Below, piece by piece: positions 10,601 to 22,600 of a DNA stretch of 64,000 bases (position 1 is its first letter; every line of letters starts with the position of its first letter). The stretch is from positions 3,122,331 through 3,186,330 of the forward strand of contig NC_133770.1 in NCBI RefSeq assembly GCF_003597395.2, given 5' to 3'. Both the position numbers and the translations under genes were made by a program. Below the pieces are notes generated by a model. The model ran no database searches. It was not told the DNA's origin and saw only the letters and a list, made by a program, of their open reading frames with translations. The DNA is from Chelonoidis abingdonii. Taxonomy: Eukaryota > Chordata > Testudines > Testudinidae.

Positions 10601-13600
10601 ATGGATCTATTTTTTTATGAACCCTGAGCTTGGCTTTAAGGTGCAGTTTGAAAGCAGAGAACTTAGTGGCTTTGTGGATACCTACCTGAGATCCTTTTGT
10701 GCACAAGGGATGGCGGGGGGAAAGCAGGAAATTGCAGGGGGAAACTGGACTAAAGGAAGGTAAATCTGGCCTCTCTGGCAGAGCAGAGGAGGGGTCAGTG
10801 GGTCAGTAACGTAGAGGAGTTTGTAGATACAGATCTCCTGAGGCCGAGGCCAGAGCCTTTTGCCCACAAGACCATCCATCGTCGCCATTAGTGGTTCACA
10901 GATGCCCATCCAGTGACAGTGGAGAGGTTTCTCTTTAACACTAGGTCTAAATATCCACTGTCAAAGATCCAGGTTTTATAGGGTGAAAATGAACCCACTC
11001 CTCAGCAACAGGCCCTGAGCTGATACTGGCTTTGTCCGTCTAGTTAAACCAGAAGTAACTCCAGAGACTCCACCTCCCTTTGGCCTGGAGAACTGTTTAA
11101 TGGAAGTATCTGTCAATAGACCCAGTCATCCCGACACACCGAGCAGCTGTGTGTCCACCAGCAGCACAGAAGGGGCTCCGCTTAGGAGACTGTACGCAGG
11201 TGAGTCACAGAGGAGTCAGACTATACTAGGTACCAAAACTGCCTTGGCAGGCCAACACGTCCCAGAACAGTGCTGTAGGAGTGTGACACACAGCCGTCCC
11301 GTGTGCGTGAGGTGCATCGGGGTGGGGGGGGGCTTAGAATGATATGGATTTGGGCTGGACACAATCTGAGTCCCATCTGGCTCATCCTGGGGCGCCAGAT
11401 CTGAATGCCTCGTTCCACAGGCAGCTTTGTATAGACGACCTGCTCCGGGACATGCTGGATCTGTATGTGCAGCCCAGTCTTGCTGGCAGGAGCATGAAGA
11501 GAGAAAAGAGAAGTGTTGGGAGTTAGTGTAAGTTCCTGTAGACTTGACGGGGCTCAGAGACCGGCTGCCATGGTTACACATCTCCCACTAATCTATTTCT
11601 TTTCTTACTATTAACACAGAAGTGGCTCCGGAGAATAGCCCCCTCCAAGGTCTGCTGAACTGCCTGAAGGAAATTCCCATCCACAGACCCCGTCACCCCA
11701 ACATGCAGAGCCCCGGTGCACAAGGAGACGTGGAACACAAGAGAGTGGGGGGAGAGGTGAAGAGCTTATGTGCTACAGGTGAGTTAAAATGTGTTCATAC
11801 CTCAATGCACGAAGAGACAGTATCTCGCTAGGCAGAGCAGAGAGATCAACCACTCTGCTTCTGCCTGTGTGTGGTATAATCAGAGAATGAGCTGGGGCTG
11901 GCTGACTGACACTGGTTTTACACTGATGTAATTTCAGTGGAACGACTCCTGATTTACACAGAATTAAGTTAATAGCATCAGGCCCCCAGGGTACAAAACT
12001 ACACAGCCTGAATTTGGGGCCCAGTTAAGCCCAGATTATTTGGGTGCCAGCTGGATAGGCGTCATTCGTTATTTGAGTGTCTGGTCCACCCAACAGGACT
12101 GTCACTTCATTGGTCAGTATTCTTGCCATGCAGAGGAGAGATACATGCATGTACCAAAATCCGTGTTGCCATGTTAACCTCCATATGGCCACACTCTGTC
12201 CTTCCTATGCTGCATTCCCTTCTGCGCACTGGTCACTGGAGAGAGTGTCTCAGAGTGGGGAGAAGCGCTGAGGCCATGTGATTTCTGGGATTGTGAATCT
12301 CCCTTGGTTTCAGGCATTCTAAAATCAAAATTAACACTAGTTTCTGGTTGGACGCTTGGCAGTTGAAAGAAGCGTGTGTCCTGTCTGCGGTCTAGCCACT
12401 GATCCAGTCGGCTGTGTTGACCGTGTTCAGGAGAGAAGGAACCGAGCCGTTCGGCTGCAGGACTTGGACTGAAATTGAGTTTGTTTCTGTAGTTAAAACA
12501 GAAGTCACGACAGAGAGTTCCCCCATCCAGGGGCTGATGGACCTCGCTGTAAAGAGGCCCAGTTATCCAAGCACCCCAACCAGCAGCTCGTCTACCAGCA
12601 GCGCACAAGGGGATGTGGAAGACAGGAGGCTGGAGCTGGGGCTTTGGAGATGTTCTCATGAAGGTACAGTTCAGTAAGGCAGAAGATAGGGCCTGACGCG
12701 TCTCCTGGTAGAGTCCGTGGAAAGGCCTGTTGACCTCAGTGTCAGTGGATTGGCCCCTTCTCCTGAGAAGGAGGATGTGGTTTGCAAATGTATAAGATTA
12801 TAGGATTCGTGTGGGATGGAGTTTTGGCAGCAGAGTGATGTGCCATTAGCTGAACACTCTAAGTCTCGGTGATGGATTTGACCTAAAACCTCAGTGTGTT
12901 CTCAGGACCTGGTCACTCCATTGCTGGGGCTTGTGAGCTGACAGAAGGGTCTGAAATTCTCAGAGATTTGGAGAGATGTGGAGGGACGTCTGGGGATCAG
13001 AGGACAGGACTGCATAACCCCATATGAACACAACTGATTCATACACCAAATCAGATAGGTCCGGAGAAGGCCTTATTTCCTCCCCGATCAGGACCAACTC
13101 AGCCAGTGCACACTGGCACACGAGAGGTAACACAGTCACCAGTCAGGCTGTTTGGGAAGAATCTCCGTAAAGGCCCCTAGAAATATAAACTCTTGGATTT
13201 TCAGGGTTAAATTCCATAACCCACTGATCAGCCCAGAGTCCTGTTTCCTACAACCCTTGGGGTACCCTACTAACCCCTTCCAGCCGTATGTTATCTACAA
13301 GTGTTCACAGGCTCCTGATTGCTGGCTCTGAACCGCCACCTCTGCCCTGCTGCTCTGGCTGATCAGGGCTTTGCTGATGAGCCACTGGTTGTTCCCAGTA
13401 TTGACCCTCTGCATCCTAGATCAGCGGTTCTCAACCGGGGGTCCGCAGCCCCCTGGGGGTCCATGACCCATTTCAGGGGGCCGCATGGCCCCACGGGTGA
13501 AACCCGAACCCTGGCGCTGAAGCTGGGAGCAACGCGGGGCTGAAGCTAGAGCCCCCACATCACATGAAGCCGGGAGCAGCGCGGGGCTGAACTTGCCTCC

Positions 13601-16600
13601 CCCAAGCTGGGAGTGGCGTGGGGCTAAAGGGAGGAGCCCAAGCGCCCCCTCCCCCCACCCACTGAATCTGGGAGCCCCCCCCTTCCCGTACACAGCCCCT
13701 AGTCCCCCTTTCTGCACCCTGAGCTCTCCCTTCCATTGCACACAGCCTCTAGCTACCCATTCCCTGCACCCTGAGCGGTTTTCAAACTTTTGAACTGAGT
13801 TCCCCCTTAGAGTTATATTTTTTGGTTGCATCCCCCCACAGCCTAGACAGGCTGGGTGGCCTCCTGTGTGAGTCAGGGGGTGGAGGTGGCACTGCCTTCC
13901 TGGACCCCGCAAACCCATGCCAGCCCCCCGCCCCGCCCGAAAAAGATATCAGAAGTAAAACTATGGCCTATGCACCAATGGGTCCTCGCCTGGCCCGGAC
14001 CTGAGTTCCCCTCCCTGGGCCCTTTATAGCTGTTGAGGCCTGTCCTGAGATCTTGTGCAGAGCTCTCACCGGCAAATAGGGCAACCCGTCCCACCTTCAT
14101 CTCCTGGGGTGCACTCAGCGCTGGTGTTTAAAGGGCTGGGTCTTGACACTTCATTTTTCCTTCCATCATTCAAATGAAAACCTTTCCCGAAGCTTTCAAC
14201 CTCAGCTTCCTGTTAATGTACCTCCCTGTTAAAAATGTGAACCTCATTCTCATGGGAATTCTACGGAACGTCTCCACCTACTCACGGCTTGCGGGAAATG
14301 GAGACCTGCCTACTTTGTTTGTTCTCATTTACTTTCACGCGAACACAACCGAGCTAGGCGACCAAACATATCAACCTCCCCACCCCAACTCAGCAGTGGA
14401 CCCCACCAGAAGAGAGTCCCAGTGCCCTTCTCGTGCTGGATCTGGTTAACGACCAGCATTTTCGTAATGATTCAGAGTCCAGGTGAAATCTTCTTCGTGC
14501 CGGCGAGGGATTGAGGCATGCTACACTACGATGGATAAATCGATTTTAGCTAAAACTCGGTTTCTAAAACTGATATTATAAAGGCGAGTGTGCGCGTCCA
14601 TCATAGGAGCTTGCACGTTAATTCGATGGGCTCTCCATGTGCCAATGCTAGACGCGTCGATTTTGGAGCGGTGCCAGCTGTGGTAGCCGTTCCGTAGCTA
14701 TCCATACGTCCCTCAGTCTCTCCCTCGGCCCCATGGCATTCTGGTCTAGAGCTCCAGTGCGCTGAGGGGCAGAATCAACTTGTCGGGGTGGTTCTGGTAC
14801 CGCCCTCCCCCTCTTTATATCAGCAGCAGACACCGTTCGCTGACTCCTTTTTCCCGGGTGATACTGAGCAAACACCATTAGCACAGCAGACATGACTCCT
14901 GCTGAGATCAAGTAACGCTATCGTGAACGTTGTCACACCTTCGCGCACTCTCGTTTGCTGTCTCATGCTGAATCCGATGGAAACTGCAAAGGCAGGAGGA
15001 AGGAGGAGGCCAGCACGCAGCGCGGCGACGAGAGCGATGAGGACATGGACAGCTCGAATTCTCCCCATAACCGTGGGCCCTGCCGTTTTGGAGCTACCGC
15101 TGGTAATGGCGCAGGTTCTACCCATGAACGCCGATTTTGGGCACGGAAACACACTAGACCGGTGGGACCGCATCGTTTTGCCGGTGTGGGACATTCCAGT
15201 GCTGCAAGACTTTCGCATTGCGTAAAGCCCTTTCTTGAACTTTGTGACATGCTTTTCCCCTGCCACTGAAACGCCATAATACTAGATGAAGCAGCCCTCG
15301 ACCCAGTGGAGAAGCGCAGTGGCAATAGCCCTCTGGAAGCGTCCAACGCCAGACACGGCTTAACTCGGTCAGGTCGGGAATGCAATTTGGAGTGGCATAT
15401 CTACTGTGGGGCGCTGCTGTATGCCAAGTGAGCCAAAGCAATCATTCAGCTGCTGCGACGAAAGGTTGTGACTCTTGGACAACGGCAGGTGATAGTGGAG
15501 CTGCTTTGCTGCAATGGGATTCCCTAAACTTGGGGGCCATAGATGGAACCCCTATCCCGTATCATTGGCCCCGAGCACCAGCGCCAGGGCACCCAGTACC
15601 GAACCGAAGGGGTACTTTTTCAATGTGCTGCAAGCAGCTGGTGGATTTCACAAGGGACGTTTAACCCACCATCCACGTGGGATGGCCAGGAGGGTTTCAA
15701 TGACGCTCCAGCGCGTCTTCAGAAAGCACAACCTGTTTAAAACGCTGCAGCAAGGGAAATTACTTCCCAGACCAAAGATTAACAGTTGCGATGTTGAGAT
15801 GCCTGTTGTTAAAACGCCTGGGAACCCAGCTAACCCCTTGATGCCATGGCAACCATGAACATACACAACAGGCAGCCTGGATCAGTGGTTCAGCGAGCTT
15901 CCAACTGCAGGCTGAGGCGAGAGCGAGATGGTGGTGAGAAGATGTGCATTTGCCGTTTTAAAGAAGCGCTGCGCGAACATTACTTACTCGCTTCGAGACC
16001 CAGGCCAAACCCAATGTCCCCATTGTTATCCGCTGCTTCTGTTGTGCTTCCGACAAGGTCTCTGTGGAGTAAGGGGAGCCTTTCATGGCGGGGTGTGGGA
16101 GGCTGAGGCAAATCACCTGGCCGCGTGAGTACGAGAACCAAGAGACCAGGGGCCGATTAGAAGAGCAGCACCTGGAGGCCGTGGCACATCAGAAGAAAGC
16201 GCTTGAGAACTGATTGGTCAGCACAGGCAGGGTACGGAATGTGAGCTGCTGTCTTAGTGCGCGACGCTGTGGGGAGGGTGATAGGTCGACCCTCCCCCTA
16301 TGTTATAGACTCATTCCCTGTAAGCACCCACCCTCCCCTCTTGATTATCTAATGTATTTATTTATTAAAAGTAATTCATAAAAGAGGCAGAGAATTATCA
16401 GGTATCCCTGCCTGCTGTGCTTTGGAGAGGGATAGGAGGGAAAGAAAAGGCATTAAGCTCATTTCAACGTAATGACAGCCTTTTGCTTGGACTGTCCAGG
16501 GGGTGGAATTGGTGGGTGCAGAAGCCTTCCCCCACGCGCTCTTACATTCTGGGTGAGGAGATATGGAACGTGGAGCTTTGGGGTGGTTGAACATGGCTGC

Positions 16601-19600
16601 AGTGGCACTTGTAGCCCGCTGCTCTTCCTGAAGATCCACCATGCGTTGGAGGATATCAGTTTGAGCACGCAGCAGCTGCCGCGTAGCATCCGCCACCGCT
16701 GATCTTCCTGCCTACACCTCTCATCTCGAGCGTCTCTATCCTCCTGTTCACTGCATCATTCCTGTACTTTGCTAGCACATCCTTCCACTCATTCTGTGAG
16801 CTCTGTCATTGCGTGTTACTTCCATGATTTCTGAGAACATTTCATCTCGTGTTCTCTTCCTCCTCGCCTTATCTGAGCTAGCTTCGGATGGCTGTAGGGA
16901 GCCGGACAACTGTGCAGCTGCATGGGGAGGGAAAACAGGAGAGAGTAAGTAATAGATACTTGTACAGAACAATGCTTGTACTCTTTCACAGTGAATAAAC
17001 ACTATCACCTTACATAGCACATGTGATTTCACTCAGAGTCGCATTTTGCATTGTTTAATATTGAGTGCCTGTGGCTCTGGTGTTGCATATTCACAGACAC
17101 AGGTCCAGGCATCCAAATTAAGCTTCCATGCAGCCATGGTAAGGCTTTCTGTTTGATTCTCCAGCGTTCATATACACAGTGATCTATGTGCCGTTCCTGT
17201 TAAAGGAAACCAGCAAACCCAACCCCTTCTTTCCCCTCCTCCCTCTCCTCCCCACCGCATGGCTGCTATCATGTAAGATCCTGGTATGATCGTGGCTGGT
17301 ACTGGAAGATTCCTGCTCGCCAAACGCTGAGAACTCAGCGCTATCATTCCTCCCTCCCCCTGCTTTGCTACGAGCAAGGAAGGATTAGCAGCTGCCCAGT
17401 AGGAAAATCGCCAGGTCTGCCCCTTAATTAAAGTCCTGATTCACAGGTTACAATGAATGATATAACTCTCCTGAGAATACCACCGCAGGATGCAGAACAT
17501 ATGTTTCTGGAATGCGCAATCACCAGGAGCTTACGCAGCTGTGCTGTGAGCAATGATCCGAATTACTTGCTACATGCATGGTGTGGGAAAAGTGTCATAC
17601 AATGGGGACCAAATAGGGCTGCCTTGCCCAGAAATGTTCTGCAAAAGCTTTTAGAGTACCTCCAAGACGATTCATAACATATTACAAAGGTACACTCACC
17701 AGAGGTCGCTCTCCATGGCTTCACTGTCTGGGTTGTGGCTTGGAGGGCTGGACGGTATTCTTGGGGTCCCAAAAAGCTCCTGGCTGTTGGGGCTAACGGG
17801 TGCTGTGTGCTCTCAGCAGTCTTCCTCTTCCTCCTCATCTTCCCCCTCCGCAGAATCCTCAGCCACGGTTGATATTACAACCCGACTCTGAATCCACGGC
17901 CAGGGGTGGGGTACTGGTGCGCAGCCCCCTAAAATTGCATGCGCTCAGCATGGAAGCGACATGTTTTCGGCCTGACCCAGACCTTCCGTTTGCTTCTCTG
18001 GTTTTCTGGTATGCTGTCTGAGCTCCTTACTTTTACTCTGCACGCACTGAGTCCCTGCTGTGGCCTTTTCCATCATAGACTTTGAAATCTTTCATATTTT
18101 TTCATTCGCTTTCGAACGGAGTTCTGTTAGCATGAATCCTCTCCGCATATAGCGATCGATCCATGTACCTTGTGCGGTCCAGGTCTGGAGCTCTTTTTCA
18201 GTTCTCAGGAGACTGCATTGTTACCATGTGCTGATGAGCTCTGCGTGGTCACCTGTGCTGATCAGAGCTCCACGCTGGCCAAACAGGAAATTGAATTCAA
18301 AAGTTCGCGGGGCTTTTCCTTTTATCCTGGCCAGTGCATCGCGAGTTCTGATTGCTGTCCAGAGCGGTCAGTGGTACACTGGGGATACCTCCCGGAGGCC
18401 AATAACGTCGATTTCCGTCCACACTAACACTATTCCGAAATAGCAATATCGAATTTTAGTGCTACTCTCTCCGTCAGGGAGAGTACAGAAATCGATTTAT
18501 AGAGCCCTTTATATCGATAAAAGAGGCGGTTGTAGTGTGGACGGGTACAGCGTTAAATCGATTTAACTCTTTAAATCGATTTAAATGCGTAGTGTAGACC
18601 AGAACCTGAGTTAATAATGTGTTTATTTTAATATTCACACTGCGGGACGGCAGAGAAATAGGGTAGCCCCCTCCAAGGCCTGCTGAACTGTCTGAAGGAA
18701 ATAATTGTTCATAAGCCCCATCATCCCCACCCATCGCCCTGCAAATCGGCCAAGGACAGCACGCGAGGAGACTCAGGGCAGAGGAGGCTGGAGAGCGAGG
18801 ATGGGAGCTCGTCTGTAGAAGGTGAGTGTGTGTAAAATTATAGCATCCCCTTTGGAGTTGGGAACAGCTCTCTGCAGCCGGTGCTTGGCTGCCCCTCGCC
18901 TGACGCTCGCTGTCAGGGAGGAGCAGTTGGCGAAAGACACAGGAGCAGAGTGACTGGCTCTCACAGTGTGTCTACCTGTGGTGCCTGGTGCATGTTTCCC
19001 ACGTTGTCTTGCACGTATTTGCACAACCTTGGAGAGGCGCCTCTCGTAGGGAGCTGGCTCAAAAAATCTGCTATCCACATCCGAGGAACATTAATGCTGA
19101 GTCGCATGGGCAGGTCTTGGCAGGCTTTGTGGGGGTGGGAAGGGTCGTTATCTCTGCTCTAGGTGAGTCTTGCTCAAGTGAATCATTGACAGAGGTGGTA
19201 ATAAAAGCCAGGCTTCCCCCGCCCAGCCTGTGTTGGGTCTGCCAGACCCTCAGCTGGCTTTAGGAGGTTTGGGGATGGACTGAGCCAGCCCCACAGATGC
19301 TGACCCTGACTTTGCTGTTCTTCATACAGTGAAAACAGAAGTAACGGCAGAGGATCCACAGGACCCCGGCTTGGAGAGCTGCCCTTCAGCCAGGCCTGTG
19401 AGCAAAGCCAGCCCTCCTGCCACGCCGTCCAGCCGCTCCCCCCGTAGCAGGGCGGAAGGAGAGGCTGGGGGTAGGAGCCTATTTGGTGAAGGTGAGCCAT
19501 CGAAGTAACACTCCATCCCCTGTATGTGCCTTGTGTGAGACGGCACCGGATGGGGCGCAGGCCATATATCGCTCTGTGGTTCAGACAGACGGCCGTACCC

Positions 19601-22600
19601 TGGCCTGCCTTTCCTCCCCGGCCTTGCCACTGCTAATCAGCTCCGCCGAGATGATCAGGTGGTGGATGGCTCTGTGCTACTGGGGTCTGTCTCTCCTGTC
19701 AGCCACCATCACTTCCAGCGGCCCGCCCCCTTCCAGGCCTCTTGGTCATCATATTTATACCTGGAAAGTAGATCCAATCCGTCCCTCAGGCCACACCGCT
19801 GATGACTGATGTAAGGAATCCCTGGCCCCATAGACAAATATGGGGTCAGCCAGTCCTCCAGGGACCTGTCTGAGAGGAAATGCTGTACCAAGGTATCGGC
19901 CTCGAAGGGGGAAGAGGAAGAGAGTCACATGGCTGCTGCCTGCGGAGGTCGGAGGAGGGGGGCAGCGAGTCTCTATCATGCCCCATAGCAAAGGGACCCA
20001 CCGAGAAACTGAAATTCTGACTTGTTCATAGGAGCTGTTAAAAGGGAAGGAGCTGCGGAGAGCTCCTCCACCCAGGGCCTGCTGAGCTGCTGGAGAGACG
20101 TGACCAGCCCCTGTCATCCCACCCCACCAGCCTGCAGCTCCCCCACCAGCAGCGCCCACCGGAAAGCGGAGCAGAGGGGGCTGGAGCCAGGGCCCTGGTG
20201 TGGTCCTTGGGAAGGTGAGACGGGGGCTAGGGGGTTCTCCCAGACTGGGGAGGGAGACGTGCGCAGCAGACCTGAGGCCCTGCAGGTTTAAGAGGCAACA
20301 ACCGGCCACTTAACCCCAGGCTAGTCGTTGCTGAAAACACTTGCAGAGCATCAGGAGCTGAATGCTCCTCGACCGTGTCTCCAGGGCCAGGGAAGAGGCT
20401 CAGGCCAGGGTAGTGATGAGATGCGCAGCGAGGGAGCGGAGGAACGGCCAACGAGTCACCCGCTGCGAGCGGGATGGCCTGGTTCCCTGCTGAGAACCCA
20501 GCCAGACCTTAGCAGACCAGGTGGCCGCCAGGGCACATTCTGGGGAGCGGTCGCCACGCCGCATTCACACTCTGGCACAGACCTAGGCATTCCCTGTGCA
20601 AGGGGGGCTGCACTGATATAATTGCACCAGTGTCGCTGGGCGGCACTGGTGTAAAACAGGGCTTGCACCAGTGCATTTGAAATGGGGGCAAGCCACAGTG
20701 ATGCACACCCCAGTACACACTGGTGCAAAGCATCTATCGCACGTTAGCTCTGCCAGTGGAAATAAACCCTGTCTAGACAGCATCCTGCTAGTGCTGTAAA
20801 GGCTCTGCCTGTATTCCCAGCAAGCTCTCAGCACTGCCCTGTGTTACCAGAGCCGTGGCTAGTAACTCCGGCTGGCTTCTAGCCTCAGAAGCCAAATTCT
20901 CTCCCCAGCACAGGCTCATAAAGCAAAGGCCTCTCAAAGTGCATCTCAGGTCAAGACCTGCACAGCCCACTGTGACTGTGCCCGTGCCCATGTGGGGATG
21001 GGGGATCTCGCTGAGGGAGTCTGGGGGGCTGGCTAGTGAGGGGTACAGCATGTTGGGGGCAGACACAGCCTGTCCTGCACCTGCAGGCCGTGCCCTCTCC
21101 ATTGTCCGTTAAAGCAGAGGCAGCGCTGGAGGACTCACCGCTGCGCGGCCTAGAGAACTGCCTGAAGGACATTGCTGTGACCAGCCCCCGTTGCTCCCAC
21201 CCGCCCGCCAGCCGCGGCGCGCGGAGAGCCCTGGGGGAGAGGCCAGGGCGAGGAGCTGGGAGCCCGTCCACCGAAGGTGAGAGCCATAGTGTGTGTTGGG
21301 GGGCGCCCCCGCTGGATACACCTTGGAGACAAACGCTCTGTTGCTGGGTAGGAAGGGTCAGCTCCTCTGCTCGGAAACAGGACAGTACGGGGGGGAGGTT
21401 CAGGTCCCTAAAATCTCTATTTGGGCACCAGTGGTGTCAGATGCATTCCATCCACAGGGCGTTGCCCCAGACGTTGGTCTGCCTGTTCTGCAGAGGACGG
21501 ACTGTACTAGGGAACGTGCAGAAATCAGCGTGTCCTTACCTGGTTCCCTCCCCAGCCCTTTCTGTGCTGCCTGTCCCACAGGGATGCAAGGGGTGGCGAG
21601 GAGGGGCCTCGGAGTGCAGTTGATTCCTGGTCATGTCCATTTCGAGTTGAATTCGCCGCTGGCCCAATCCCCAGGCTCTGATCGCAGGGCATCTAGTTCT
21701 GGGAGCTGGGGAATGGGCTGGTGGGTTTATCATGCGCAGAAGGGCCAGGACACCTCTTCCAGCCCCAGCCACTGGCTGTTATTCTGGGCATCATTCCTGT
21801 TCTTAAAACAGAAGCAGCGACAGAGGATTCCCCCCTCCGCGGCCTGCTGAGCTGTGTGACTGACACGGCTGTACCCTACCCCCAGCATCCCAGCCTGCCA
21901 ACCTGCAGTGCCTCAGCCAGCGGCGCCGAGCGGGAGATGGAGACGGGGGGAGTGGAGGCCGGGCTCTGGAACTCGTCCCCCGAAGGTAGGACAGTGTGCC
22001 AACCAGCGGTCCCAATTGAAGTCCATGGGACTCTGCCACGGACTATATGGGACCAGGACTGGCCCCTAAAAAGGGGTGGGATCCACTGTTCCTGTCTGCG
22101 GCTTAGGAGCAGTTCGGTCCTTTGGCCGCTGACCCTGAGCTGGAGCATGTCGCTCCATGTTTCTCAAGCAGAGATGACGCCAAGGACCAGCCCCCTCCAT
22201 GACCTGGCGAACTGCCTGCAGGAAACACCTGTCAGTACATCCGGGGCTTCCCAAGTGCTCACCCGCAACACAGGAGCAGATGTGTCATCGAGAAGACCTG
22301 CAACGGTCATGGTGCGGAGCTGGTGTGGAGAGGGTGAGCTCAAGAACACACGCGCTATCACACCGTGGGTGTTGTCGACGGCTGCTCGGATTGCTGGAGG
22401 GTCCCGGCTGCCCACAGGCAAGCGCCTGTCACTGAGCGGTCTCTGCCTTACCCATCTCCGACCCTAGCACGGCACTTAAACATCCTTTTCGGTCACTCTC
22501 ACGTTACGATTCCATTTCTAAATAGCTTCAAAGGGGTACTGCATGATGAATGGATGTGACGAGCAGGATGTTACAGGTGCGTATTGGCACCTCACTGGGA

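Larger units (their letters stand above)
14521..18597 (+). mobile_element. PIF/Harbinger-type DNA transposon, decayed
   Basis: About 4.1 kb bounded by ctacactacg (14521) and cgtagtgtag (18588-18597), inverted termini both followed inward by aaatcgattt. It carries a broken Harbinger nuclease-type transposase and further frames of Myb/accessory type. It lies in the intron between repeat exons R3 and R4. Confidence 0.75.

Noticed and set aside
11404..11526. Possible extra exon ([18 protein letters not shown])
   Set aside because: The acceptor ttccacag is in the wrong phase (in phase it gives a stop after three codons) and no donor follows in frame.
12900..13020. Possible additional KRBA1 repeat exon
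   Set aside because: No GLxxCL core, no phase-1 acceptor and no donor.
21107..21108. Loss of an acceptor as evidence that exon R7 is dead
   Set aside because: Downstream in-phase AGs (ending 21114 and 21117) restore splicing with only the VK-type residues lost, so the exon is kept as coding.
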